Below are positions 8,674 through 17,446 of a stretch of 64,000 nucleotides of DNA, piece after piece. Numbering within the stretch: the stretch's first letter is position 1; every line of letters begins with the position of its first letter. The stretch is from assembly GCA_045535935.1 (NCBI GenBank), contig JAZSMO010000032.1, forward strand, positions 62,001-126,000, in the 5' to 3' direction. The position numbers were made by a program, and so were the translations under genes. The notes under the pieces were generated by a model, which had not been told where the DNA came from, made no database searches, and was given only the letters and a program-made list of their open reading frames with translations. The stretch comes from SVFI01 sp045535935 (GTDB lineage: Bacteria; Bacillota; Clostridia; Lachnospirales; Lachnospiraceae).

Positions 8674-9660
8674 ATGGATATTATCCGAATGATAGTATTG
8701 TTTTGCATATTGCTCCTTTATCCTCTGTTGCCGGGAGGACTTCTTTTGTCCTGCACCGGGAAGGGAAAAAAGGAAACCGTAAGCCGTATATTTTTGTACG
8801 GCTGTTTGTTGTGCGGCGGTTTGTTTTCTGTCATAGCCTTTTTCGGCGTCCGCAAGGGTGTGGATTTTTCCGTCTTTTCGAAGATTGTGTTTTTGGTCTT
8901 TCTCGGACTGGCGGCCGCTTGCGCACTTTGCATTTGGCGCATGAAAAAATATCGGGAGTGCATGGCGGGGATATTGCGGGATTTGAAGCGAAAGCCGGAT
9001 TGGCGGATGGCGGTCTGTGTACTTGCTTTTCTTTTGGTCGGAGCTCTTTATGTCGTGCGTCCGTTCACGATGGAAGCGGAGTTTTCGGCGCCGGACAGAG
9101 TAGTTACCGTTCTGGATACCGGAATGCTTAACGGAGTCAATGTGATGACGGCCGAGGCGGCGCAGTGGGAAGGGAACTGGAAGGCGCAGATTTGCAATCT
9201 TCCGGTATTTTATGCCTGTCTTTGTGACTGGAGCGGTCTTTCTCCGGCGAAGCTTTTGTTTTCGGTGATACCGTTTGTTGTTTTATTTTCTGCATTCCTT
9301 GTGATTTCACTGTTTGCGGACTTGTTTTTGGGGGAAGAAAAGGAAAAAAATGCAGGCGCATGGCTTTTGTTTGCCATGATTACCCTGTGCGGAAATGCAG
9401 CGTACATGAATACATCCTACGGACTTTTGCATTTTCCTTATGAGGCGAAGACGATATTTTCCTGTATTCTTCTGCCGCTTTTTTTTCTGGCGCTTAAGAG
9501 GAAGGAAAACATAGTTTGGCCTTTGCTGATTTTTGTCAACGGGGTATTTCTCGTCGGTGTTTCGGCGGCGGGAATGATTGCTGTGTTTATGCTGCTTGTT
9601 TACGGGCTGAGTGTGCTTGTTTCTTTCCTGGCGGAAAGGAGGGGTAACCCATGGAAGTAA
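8674..9660 (+). CDS. polytopic membrane protein, first half of duplicated pair A
   Basis: The start at 8674 is preferred because GAGAAAGG lies just upstream, although the frame stays open back to 8611. The 328-residue product has about eight to ten hydrophobic segments and an outside loop with LNGVN. It ends in hydrophobic sequence, and the next gene begins in another frame 10 bases before its stop. The architecture matches the protein at 10538-11605: shared features are an NG loop, a P.Y.A..S..SGL stretch, GN, and a (Y/W)xxK(T/A)xF block. No function is recognised with confidence; a GT-C-like transferase or a flippase component is possible. It resembles uncharacterised Lachnospiraceae polysaccharide-locus proteins. 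Confidence 0.65.
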   Translation: MDIIRMIVLFCILLLYPLLPGGLLLSCTGKGKKETVSRIFLYGCLLCGGLFSVIAFFGVRKGVDFSVFSKIVFLVFLGLAAACALCIWRMKKYRECMAGILRDLKRKPDWRMAVCVLAFLLVGALYVVRPFTMEAEFSAPDRVVTVLDTGMLNGVNVMTAEAAQWEGNWKAQICNLPVFYACLCDWSGLSPAKLLFSVIPFVVLFSAFLVISLFADLFLGEEKEKNAGAWLLFAMITLCGNAAYMNTSYGLLHFPYEAKTIFSCILLPLFFLALKRKENIVWPLLIFVNGVFLVGVSAAGMIAVFMLLVYGLSVLVSFLAERRGNPWK

Positions 9661-10529
9661 CTTTGCTCTTTATGAAAATGGAGGACAAATATTGGGGTCT
9701 TTTCCTGGCGGCGCTTTTTTTCCTGTTTGTGCTTTGCCTTATGTATAAAGACAGGGATGAAAAGAAAGCACGCAATTATTTGTTTTTATCTTTGTACGGC
9801 GTAATTGCCTATTTGCTCTTTTTGTGTCCGCCTGTCTATGCGGCGGTGACAAAGCTTTGTCCGCAGCTTTCCGGCTACTATGAGCTGAGCCATGTGCAGA
9901 TGATGGTTCCGGTCATGGTGATTGCAGCGGTCATGGCGCTGGAGGCGGCGCGGAAAGAAGGAAAGGGCAGAATGGCCGGATTGCTGGCCGGTTTCTTCGT
10001 TCTTTTGGCGGTGACCGGTGACTTTGCTTATGTGCCTGCCGAGGATGCAAAATGGCAGGCGGAGTGCAGCCTTGAGGAAAAAGAGGCCTTTGATTTGATT
10101 CTGCGCCATGCAAAAGACAGAGGCGATGACGGAAAAATCCGGATTTGGGGTATGGAGGAGCTCATGGCGAAAAGCAGACTGTATGACAGCGATTTCCAGC
10201 CTTTGTACGGAAAAGATATCGGTGTTTCTCCGGAAAAATACAGCGCTTTGCAGCAGGCTATGTACCAGTGCTACAGTGCGTATGACGTGGTAGGCGGAAC
10301 GGCGATCAATATTAAGGACCGGCTGGATGCTTTGTCCGGGCCGCCCCATCAGTATGCGGAACTGGACTGTGAATATGTGATTTTGCACGATCCGAAGAAG
10401 CAGTTTGACGATTATGATGAATTTTTTAAGGACGATGAGTTTGATGCTGTAAGTTATTTTTCGGCGCTTGGCTATGAAGCGGTCGGAAGAACGGAGCATA
10501 TGCTCCTATTTTACAGACAGGAAGGATAG
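9651..10529 (+). CDS. membrane protein with soluble C-terminal domain, second half of duplicated pair A
   Basis: This 292-residue protein has four or five N-terminal helices (to about residue 125). The rest is a soluble domain of about 165 residues ending in LGYEAVGRTEHMLLFYRQ. Translation restarts at an ATG only six bases behind a very strong AAGGAGGGG, inside the 3' end of the previous gene. The two products therefore probably act together as a split protein. The soluble domain is similar in layout to the middle part of the protein at 11618-13291, including an LDCEYVIL-like strand and a terminal GQTENYRVYKY-like strand. Function is unknown. Confidence 0.65.
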   Translation: MEVTLLFMKMEDKYWGLFLAALFFLFVLCLMYKDRDEKKARNYLFLSLYGVIAYLLFLCPPVYAAVTKLCPQLSGYYELSHVQMMVPVMVIAAVMALEAARKEGKGRMAGLLAGFFVLLAVTGDFAYVPAEDAKWQAECSLEEKEAFDLILRHAKDRGDDGKIRIWGMEELMAKSRLYDSDFQPLYGKDIGVSPEKYSALQQAMYQCYSAYDVVGGTAINIKDRLDALSGPPHQYAELDCEYVILHDPKKQFDDYDEFFKDDEFDAVSYFSALGYEAVGRTEHMLLFYRQEG

Positions 10530-10537
10530 AAGAAAAC

Positions 10538-11605
10538 ATGGTGATATTACAGGGGATTTCTGTATTTTTTCATATGTGTGTCATACCGTTTCTGGTAGGC
10601 TGTATTTTGGTCTCGGCAAAAGAAGCTGAGAAGAAGTGCAATGTGGCAGTGCGGACGGCGGCCGGTCTGATGGTGACGTATGCGCTTTATGAGATTCTCA
10701 CCCTGGCTATGCAGCTGCGCGGGAAGGGATTTCGGGAAGTGTCACAAATGTATTTGTACATTGTGCTGGCGCTTGCCTTTGCGGGACTTCTTTTCTTTGG
10801 GTATGAAGTCGTGTGCAAAATCCGCGGAAAACACTTGAAAAACTATCTTCTTTTGGAAAAACCGGACGGTTTTATGATTGCTGCGCTCGTGCTGATCGGT
10901 ATACAGATTGCAGCGATTCTGCTTATGGCGACACCGGATAAGGACGATGCTTTTTATTCCGGACTTTCTTCCATGAGTCTTTCTTACGACTATCTTTTGG
11001 AATATGATGCGTACAACGGAAATATGGTCAAGGAAATCAGTGCCCGCTATAAGATTTCGGCGTTGCCGGTGTATCAGGCTGCGCTGTCTCTCTTTTCGGG
11101 ACTCCACCATCTGGTGATTACCCACAATCTGTTTCCGCTGTTTTACATGCCTCTGGCTTATGCTTTGTACGATAAAATCGGAAAAAGCTTTTTGGAAAAA
11201 GAGGGCCACGGAAAAGCGCGGGGAAAATTCATGTTTGCTTTTGCGCTACTTCATATGATCGGCAATTATTACGTGTTCAGCCCGGAAAACTTTCTTGTGA
11301 CCCGTATTTGGCAGGGAAAAGCGCTTTTTGCCGCCATCGGTGTTCCGTTTCTTTGGATTTGCGGTCAGACTGTTTTTCTGGAAGAGAAGACCGGAATCGG
11401 CCGGCAGCTGAAAGGATGGTTTCTGCTTGCCTGCACGTTACTTGCCTGCACGTTTATGGGCGAGACGGGGCTGTTTCTCGGCGTGTTCATGGTGGCGTGC
11501 CAGACCATGGCAGGTTGCCTTGTGACAAAGAAATGGTGGAAACTGATACCTGCAGTTCTTTGCTGTGTTCCGGAGTTTTTGATTGTTGTGAAATTTTTAA
11601 TGTAA
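10538..11605 (+). CDS. polytopic membrane protein, first half of duplicated pair B
   Basis: The product has 355 residues and about ten hydrophobic segments. An outside loop contains TPDKDDAFY and a YNGN motif that correspond to the LNGVN loop of the 8674 protein. The WQGKALFAAIG block corresponds to its YEAKTIFSCIL block. It starts eight bases behind the stop of pair A, and the partner gene follows after 12 bases, so the order first half-second half-first half-second half points to a tandem duplication. The acidic first loop would suit a GT-C transferase, but no catalytic assignment can be made. Confidence 0.65.
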   Translation: MVILQGISVFFHMCVIPFLVGCILVSAKEAEKKCNVAVRTAAGLMVTYALYEILTLAMQLRGKGFREVSQMYLYIVLALAFAGLLFFGYEVVCKIRGKHLKNYLLLEKPDGFMIAALVLIGIQIAAILLMATPDKDDAFYSGLSSMSLSYDYLLEYDAYNGNMVKEISARYKISALPVYQAALSLFSGLHHLVITHNLFPLFYMPLAYALYDKIGKSFLEKEGHGKARGKFMFAFALLHMIGNYYVFSPENFLVTRIWQGKALFAAIGVPFLWICGQTVFLEEKTGIGRQLKGWFLLACTLLACTFMGETGLFLGVFMVACQTMAGCLVTKKWWKLIPAVLCCVPEFLIVVKFLM

Positions 11606-11617
11606 AGGAGTATGTCT

Positions 11618-13291
11618 GTGAGCGTACTGTTTGAGTTGAAAGATAAAATAGATATGTATTTCGGTACCGGTTCCATAGGGATACTGTTTGTCTGTGCGCT
11701 TCTTTTGTGGATGGTCCGGAAAGAGAAAAGCAACCAGATGCGTTTTTACGTGTATTATGTGGTGACCGCTTTTGTTGCCATGTTCAATCCGGTTTCTCTT
11801 TTTGTGCTGGATAAAACAGGGCACATGGAAGTCTTTGAACGGTTTTTCTGGCTGTTGATGACGACATTTTTGATTGCACTCACCGTTGCTGTTTTGACGG
11901 AAAAGAAAAAAATGCTCTTTTTGCCGCTGCTGCTTTTGCTGTTTTTGTGCGGGCAGAGCGTGTTCACCGACACGGAGTACAAACCGGCGGAAAATGCGGA
12001 AAAGATCAGTCAGGAAGCCATTGAAGTCAGTGACATTATTTTGCGGGATTATCGGGGGCTTTCGGCGGATGAGGAGATTGTGCCGAACCTGACCGGTGTC
12101 AAAGCACCCCGTGCGGTTGTGACGGAACCTCTCTGCGAAGATATCCGGATGTACAACGCCAATATCCGTCTTTGGTATGTGCGCAAAAATTTCGGAAACT
12201 TCTTTACAAAGCGGTACAACAAACTGGCATCGCTTATGACCATGGACAATGAGGCAATTCCGGTAAAAACACTGACAGCCAGAATGCGCGCGCGCAAATT
12301 TGATTATTTTGTGCTGGGCAACTGGCAGACGCTGACCGGAGATGTGGATGCATATGATATTGCAATGATCGGTCAGACCGAAAATTACCGGGTTTATAAA
12401 TATGACCGGCCTCCGCGTTACCGCATGACGCAGTTTGCGGATGTGAATGACTATCAGTGTATGAGCTACCTGATTACCGACGGAAAGGGCGGAATGATCG
12501 TGGTGGACGGCGGCCGGGCATGGCAGTCGGAGGCCCTTGTCAATGAGATTAAAAAGAGAGGCGGCGTCGTACACACGTGGATTATTACCCATCCACACGA
12601 TGATCACTGCGGCGTTTTGGCATCGGTTCTCGAGGCCGAGTGGGACAAAACGGAAATAGAAATCGGACAGATACTGATCGGCGAGATGGATTACGATGAG
12701 GTTCAGGCCAGAAATGAAAGAGGCAAGGATACCTACAGCTATCTTTTGATGGGGCTGGAGCGTTTTGGTAATGTCAGATGGCTTTCGGCGGGAGATGAGC
12801 TGGAAATTCTCGGACTTAAGATGAAAGTGCTCCACACCTGCAATCAGACGGTGCTGGATCACAGTGATAATATTATGAATGACGGCTCAATGGTGTTCAA
12901 ACTGAGCGGACAGAGCAAGAGCGTTCTCTTCCTGGCGGATACGGCGGATAACAGTGCGGAGATTGCAGCGCAGGTGTCGGATTACTCACAGGGAAGTGAG
13001 ATCGGAAGACTCATTGCAGATGAGATTCTGGCCAATTATCCGGACGATGTCAAGTCGGATGTGGTACAGATGTCGCACCACGGAAACGGTTCCTATCCGG
13101 ATTATTTTTATGAGGCGATTGCGCCGAGAGCGGCGTTTTTTGCGGCTCCGGACTGGCTGATGGAAAATAAAAACAAAGACACCGGTGAGCCGAGTTATTA
13201 TTCGACACCGCATTATGTGGAATTGATGGAGCGGCTGGGGGCCAGAATTATTTCCTACAGCTCGGAAAAAAACTATGTAAAATTCCGTTAA
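11618..13291 (+). CDS. membrane protein fused to ComEC-like metallo-beta-lactamase domain, second half of pair B
   Basis: Translation most likely starts at the GTG at 11618, seven bases behind AAGGAG (11605-11610). The ATG at 11612 is only one base from that site. The 557-residue product has an N-terminal part of four to five helices plus a soluble domain matching the whole of the 9651 protein. A C-terminal metallo-beta-lactamase domain of about 270 residues follows. The zinc-binding HxHxDH motif is HPHDDH (His325, His327, Asp329, His330). The later FLADTAD and SHHGNG blocks fit the ComEC/Rec2 branch of the fold. In ComEC this domain is thought to be a nuclease on the outer face. Here it stands without the ComEC channel and inside a polysaccharide locus, so its substrate is open and could be a phosphodiester in a glycan carrier or polymer. 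Confidence 0.75.
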   Translation: MSVLFELKDKIDMYFGTGSIGILFVCALLLWMVRKEKSNQMRFYVYYVVTAFVAMFNPVSLFVLDKTGHMEVFERFFWLLMTTFLIALTVAVLTEKKKMLFLPLLLLLFLCGQSVFTDTEYKPAENAEKISQEAIEVSDIILRDYRGLSADEEIVPNLTGVKAPRAVVTEPLCEDIRMYNANIRLWYVRKNFGNFFTKRYNKLASLMTMDNEAIPVKTLTARMRARKFDYFVLGNWQTLTGDVDAYDIAMIGQTENYRVYKYDRPPRYRMTQFADVNDYQCMSYLITDGKGGMIVVDGGRAWQSEALVNEIKKRGGVVHTWIITHPHDDHCGVLASVLEAEWDKTEIEIGQILIGEMDYDEVQARNERGKDTYSYLLMGLERFGNVRWLSAGDELEILGLKMKVLHTCNQTVLDHSDNIMNDGSMVFKLSGQSKSVLFLADTADNSAEIAAQVSDYSQGSEIGRLIADEILANYPDDVKSDVVQMSHHGNGSYPDYFYEAIAPRAAFFAAPDWLMENKNKDTGEPSYYSTPHYVELMERLGARIISYSSEKNYVKFR

Positions 13292-13305
13292 GAAGCCGCA
13301 GGAAT

Positions 13306-13334
13306 TTGATATTTCCGAGGATATATGGTATGAT
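13306..13334 (+). promoter_or_regulatory. predicted promoter of the ABC exporter/glycosyltransferase operon
   Basis: The -35 TTGATA (13306-13311), a 17-base spacer and the -10 TATGAT (13329-13334) each match five of six consensus bases. The promoter lies in the 91-base gap between the MBL-fusion gene and the ABC permease gene. Confidence 0.75.
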
Positions 13335-13382
13335 AAATAAGTATGTTTGCGCTCTGACGGCAGGCAACAGGAGAAAATAGCA

Positions 13383-14213
13383 ATGAATACTTTTTTGAGT
13401 AAGTTCTTTTCACTTCCGAAAGAACTGTGGCATAATCGAAGATTGATTTGGAAACTTTCCAAAAATGACTTTAAAACAAGATACGCAGGTTCCTACCTGG
13501 GTATCATTTGGGCGTTTGTACAGCCGGTTATCACGATTCTCGTGTACTGGTTCGTGTTCGAAAAAGGATTCGGCGCAAAGCCGGAGATGTTCAAGTCCGG
13601 CGTGGAGGTTCCGTTTGTCATTTATCTGACGAGCGGACTTGTTCCGTGGTTCTTTTTCTCGGAAGCCGTCACCCAGTCTACAAATGCGCTTCTGGAATAC
13701 AACTATCTTGTAAAAAAGGTTGTATTTAAAATCAGCATTCTTCCGCTGATTAAGATTATTGCAGCATGTTTTATCCACGTTTTCTTTGTGGGCGTACTGC
13801 TGATTATTTACTTTATTTACGGTTACGGACTCAGCCCGTATTTGGTCCAGCTCATTTATTACAGCCTTTGTATGTTTGTTCTGGTGCTGGCACTCAGTTA
13901 CACATTCTGTTCTGTGGTTGTCTTTTTCCGGGATCTTTCCCAGATTGTGGCCATCGCACTTCAGATCGGAATGTGGGCGACCCCGATTATGTGGTCGATG
14001 ACAAGAATGGAAGGAACAGCGTTTGAGACGATTTTCAAGCTCAATCCGCTCTACTATATCGTAAACGGTTACAGACAGTCACTGTTTGATCAGACATGGT
14101 TTTTTGAAAACTGGCAGCTCACCCTTTACTTCTGGGCAGTAACTATTTTACTTTTTGCCTTCGGAACCGTGGTATTCAAACGCCTGAAACCGCACTTCGC
14201 AGACGTGCTGTAG
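13383..14213 (+). CDS. ABC polysaccharide exporter, permease subunit (Wzm/TagG type)
   Basis: The ATG at 13383 is chosen because AGGAG lies ten bases upstream; the frame is open from 13347 but lacks a ribosome binding site there. The 276-residue product has a cytoplasmic N-terminus with the RYAGSYLGIIW signature of ABC-2 polysaccharide/teichoic acid exporters. Six hydrophobic segments follow, with a PIMWS motif typical of the fifth. It would pair with the ATPase encoded next to form a transporter that moves a completed lipid-linked glycan across the membrane. Confidence 0.93.
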   Translation: MNTFLSKFFSLPKELWHNRRLIWKLSKNDFKTRYAGSYLGIIWAFVQPVITILVYWFVFEKGFGAKPEMFKSGVEVPFVIYLTSGLVPWFFFSEAVTQSTNALLEYNYLVKKVVFKISILPLIKIIAACFIHVFFVGVLLIIYFIYGYGLSPYLVQLIYYSLCMFVLVLALSYTFCSVVVFFRDLSQIVAIALQIGMWATPIMWSMTRMEGTAFETIFKLNPLYYIVNGYRQSLFDQTWFFENWQLTLYFWAVTILLFAFGTVVFKRLKPHFADVL

Positions 14214-14298
14214 ATTTTATGTAGTGCGAGCGCCCTCATGGAAGAACATATCGTCACATACAGGTAGCCATATTGAAAAAATGGAAAAGGAAACTGTT

Positions 14299-15597
14299 AT
14301 GGAAAACAACACATCGAAAGCCCCGGTTGTGATCCGGGTTTCAGAATTAAATAAAGTATACAAGCTCTACGACAAGCCTTCCGATCGCCTCAAAGAGTCG
14401 CTGGGACTTTCCCGCGGCAAGCGGTACAAAGAGCACTATGCACTGAAAAATGTCAGCTTTGATGTGCAAAGAGGAGAGAGTGTCGGTATCATCGGAACGA
14501 ACGGTTCCGGAAAATCGACGATTCTCAAGATTATTACCGGGGTGCTGAACAAGACGAGCGGTGATTTGGAAGTTGACGGTCGTATCTCTGCGTTGCTTGA
14601 ACTGGGAGCCGGTTTCAATATGGAGTATACCGGAATTGAAAATATATATTTAAACGGTACGATGATCGGTTTTTCTGAGGAGGAGATAGATGCCAAGCTG
14701 CAGGATATTCTGGATTTTGCGGATATCGGTGATTTCGTGTATCAGCCGGTGAAGACTTACAGTTCCGGTATGTTTGTGCGTCTCGCTTTTGCGGTGGCGA
14801 TCAACATTGAGCCGGAAATCCTCATCGTGGACGAGGCGCTTTCTGTGGGAGATGTGTTCTTCCAAATGAAATGTTTCCACAAATTTGAAGAGTTCAAAGA
14901 GATGGGTAAAACCATTCTTTTTGTCAGTCATGATCTATCCAGTATTGCAAAATATTGCGACAGGGTGATTCTTTTGAATCAGGGTGTAAAATTAGCCGAA
15001 GGCGATCCGAAGGATATGATCAATATGTATAAAAAGCTTCTTGTGAACCAGCTGGATGTGGAGACGCTGGAAGATATTTCCGGCAAGAGTAAGCTGACGC
15101 TGGAAGAGGGGGCTCCGGATGCCTGGAAACGCAATTTTACCATCAATGATGATGTGCTCGACTACGGAGAGCGCCAGGCGGAGATCGTGGATTTCGCCGT
15201 GGTCGACGAGTACGGTGCATTCAGTAACATTATTCAAAAAGGATCGGTATTTGAGGTAAAAGCAAAACTGCATTTTAATGAGACAGTGAAAGATCCGATT
15301 TTTACCTTCACGATCAAGGACAAAAAGGGAACGGACATTACCGGAACCAACACCATGTTTGAGAGAGTGGAGACCGGAGTGTGCGAAAGGGGACAGGAAC
15401 GGATCGTGACTTATCGCCAGCAGATGAATCTGCAGGGCGGCGATTATCTGATTTCTCTCGGATGTACCGGCTATGTGGGAGATGAGTTCAAAGTATATCA
15501 CAGATTATATGATCTGTTCAGTGTTTCTGTTATTTCAGACAAAAACACGGTCGGATTTTTCGATATGAACACGGAGATTACCGTGGAGGAGATTTAG
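14299..15597 (+). CDS. ABC polysaccharide exporter, ATPase subunit with C-terminal Wzt-like domain
   Basis: The start at 14299 is supported by AAGGA seven bases upstream; longer reading to 14224 or 14281 is possible but less likely. The 432-residue product has a nucleotide-binding domain (about residues 1-250). This contains Walker A GTNGSGKST (66-74), the YSSGM signature, Walker B ILIVDEAL and the H-loop SHD. The C-terminal 170 residues form a beta-sandwich like the carbohydrate-binding domain of Wzt, which in O-antigen systems recognises the chemically capped chain end before export. Exporters without chain-end recognition lack this domain, so export here is probably coupled to chain termination. 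The next gene is a candidate for the capping enzyme. Confidence 0.93.
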   Translation: MENNTSKAPVVIRVSELNKVYKLYDKPSDRLKESLGLSRGKRYKEHYALKNVSFDVQRGESVGIIGTNGSGKSTILKIITGVLNKTSGDLEVDGRISALLELGAGFNMEYTGIENIYLNGTMIGFSEEEIDAKLQDILDFADIGDFVYQPVKTYSSGMFVRLAFAVAINIEPEILIVDEALSVGDVFFQMKCFHKFEEFKEMGKTILFVSHDLSSIAKYCDRVILLNQGVKLAEGDPKDMINMYKKLLVNQLDVETLEDISGKSKLTLEEGAPDAWKRNFTINDDVLDYGERQAEIVDFAVVDEYGAFSNIIQKGSVFEVKAKLHFNETVKDPIFTFTIKDKKGTDITGTNTMFERVETGVCERGQERIVTYRQQMNLQGGDYLISLGCTGYVGDEFKVYHRLYDLFSVSVISDKNTVGFFDMNTEITVEEI

Positions 15598-15599
15598 AC

Positions 15600-17444
15600 A
15601 TGCGCACGAACCGTCAGGGAAATATAAAACGCTTTTTTGATATACAGGATACAGATCTTGTGCTCGAAGTGCGCGGTCAGGCTTTGCCGCTTCGGGAAGC
15701 AGAGTATGATTATATTTTCTGGGAACCGTCCGGAGCGGAGGAGAAAACAGTGTCTGTGAAAAATCTGTACGCACTGCTTTCGGCCACCGGGAAACTGGTT
15801 GTATATTTTGACAATCCTTTCAGCGTGCATGCGTTTGCCCGGGGATTTTCCGGAGAGCAGGATGCGCAGCTTGGTTATCCGCTGCTTACCGCACTGGAAA
15901 GTGCTTTGGCGGAAAGCGGCGAAACCGTATATTCCAAGTGTTACTATCCGTATCCGAGTGTGGAGTTTCCGTGTGCTTTTTTCTCGGACAAAAGACTTCC
16001 GGGGAAAAATGAATGTGACGATGTTTATTACAATTTTGACAGGGCGCGTATGGAGTCCTTTGATGAGCGCAGCGGAGCGGACCGGGTAACAGCGGGCGGA
16101 ATGTATCCGTATCTGGCGCATGCATATATGCTTGTTCTCTCGAAGGCACCGCTTAACGGATCTCCGATGTATGTGCGTTTCTCCAACGAGAGACGGGAGG
16201 ATGCGCAGATCCGCACGGAAATTTATGAAGATGGTGTTGTGAAGCGGGCGGTTACCCCGGCAGCAAAAGCCCATGTTCTTTCCATGAAAAAGACAGAGCC
16301 GCTTTTGGCAGAAAGTTTGCAGGGGCTTACTATTCTGGGAAAAGCGTGTGACATAAATCATAGTTTGGCGGCAGACGAAACAGCGGGCAGCGTAACATTT
16401 GCCTTTGAAAAGGGCGAGAGCCTGGAACAGAGATTGGATGCGATGCTGGAAGAGGGGCGCTTCGAAGAAGTGAAAGACGTACTTCTTTCTTTCTGCGACA
16501 GTCTCAGAAGCCGTGACTTGGCGGAGTTTGCCATGACAGATTCCTTTCGGAAAGTGTTCGGAGAGATTGACGGATGGGAAGATTACCGCTGGAAATCACT
16601 TGCGGTGACGGATGTGGATCTGGTTTGTCAGAATATTTTGCTTTCCGACAAAGCAGTGGTGATTGATTATGAGTGGACCTTTGACTTCCCGGTTCCGGTG
16701 GAGTTTTTAGTGTTCCGTTTCTTATATTTTTATTTGGAGGCAAAAAACAGAAACTGCCCGGAGCAGGATGGGTTTGCCGGAATCTATGAGGAAGCGGGCG
16801 TTACCGGAGAGATGAAAGAGATCTTCCTTGCCATGGAAACATCTTTCCAGCGCTATGTACAGCAGGGAGCGAAAGTGCTCTGCAACAGCTTTGATGAGGA
16901 AGGTAAGCCGGTGCTTACTGCAGCGGAAATACAAAGACAGCTCGCAGAACTGGAAGGGAAAAATATTACGGTTTGCAGCGCGGAAGGCGAGGGACAGACT
17001 ATCGCGGCAAAACGTTCCCCGGAAGGGATTTATCTGTACCGGATTCCGGAAATATCTGACGGTACGAAAATAAACCTGACAGGCTTTGATGCGTCCGAAG
17101 GAAAAGCGTGCGTGCTCCGTATCGGAGCCATGGCTTCCTGTGACGGTGTGCACAGAGGACTTTCTTTTGAGACGAACGGACTGCATCTGGGAGGACTTTT
17201 GTATTTGTATGAAAATGAGCTTCCGACAATATCGGTAAGCGGCCTTTCGGATAATGCGGGAGCCGAAATCAGTGTGGAAGAGATTGCTATGTCGGAGGCG
17301 GCGATCCGGGAACTTCGGACGACGATTTCCGATATGCGGTTTATTATAGACAACAGGGAGCAGCAGATTGCAGACCTGAAAAACAGTGCCAGCTGGAAGC
17401 TGACAAAGCCGCTTCGGGCACTGAAAGGAAACAAAGAGGAGTAA
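15600..17444 (+). CDS. WbdD-like protein: decayed methyltransferase region, kinase-like domain and C-terminal coiled coil
   Basis: The first 180 residues resemble only the later part of a family of SAM-methyltransferase/kinase proteins. ATGKLVVYFDNPF and YYPYPSVEFP are recognisable, but the glycine-rich SAM-binding motif is missing (LEVRGQALP stands in its place) and the region is shortened. The kinase-like domain follows, with DVDLVCQN (Asp340, Asn345) as catalytic loop and IDYEW (Asp356) as metal-binding motif. Residues about 455-560 look like a beta domain, 560-596 a coiled coil, and the C-terminus is an SASWKLTKPLR docking motif. In E. coli O9a, WbdD caps the chain end by phosphorylation and methylation. 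Here only the phosphotransfer activity looks intact. The gene begins two bases behind the exporter ATPase and ends two bases before a glycosyltransferase gene. Confidence 0.65.
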   Translation: MRTNRQGNIKRFFDIQDTDLVLEVRGQALPLREAEYDYIFWEPSGAEEKTVSVKNLYALLSATGKLVVYFDNPFSVHAFARGFSGEQDAQLGYPLLTALESALAESGETVYSKCYYPYPSVEFPCAFFSDKRLPGKNECDDVYYNFDRARMESFDERSGADRVTAGGMYPYLAHAYMLVLSKAPLNGSPMYVRFSNERREDAQIRTEIYEDGVVKRAVTPAAKAHVLSMKKTEPLLAESLQGLTILGKACDINHSLAADETAGSVTFAFEKGESLEQRLDAMLEEGRFEEVKDVLLSFCDSLRSRDLAEFAMTDSFRKVFGEIDGWEDYRWKSLAVTDVDLVCQNILLSDKAVVIDYEWTFDFPVPVEFLVFRFLYFYLEAKNRNCPEQDGFAGIYEEAGVTGEMKEIFLAMETSFQRYVQQGAKVLCNSFDEEGKPVLTAAEIQRQLAELEGKNITVCSAEGEGQTIAAKRSPEGIYLYRIPEISDGTKINLTGFDASEGKACVLRIGAMASCDGVHRGLSFETNGLHLGGLLYLYENELPTISVSGLSDNAGAEISVEEIAMSEAAIRELRTTISDMRFIIDNREQQIADLKNSASWKLTKPLRALKGNKEE

Positions 17445-17446
17445 GT

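Noticed and set aside
9651..9660. Frameshift that would join 8674-9660 and 9651-10529 into one gene
   Set aside because: A very strong AAGGAGGGG lies six bases before the second ATG, and pair B has the same two-gene split, so the break looks natural.
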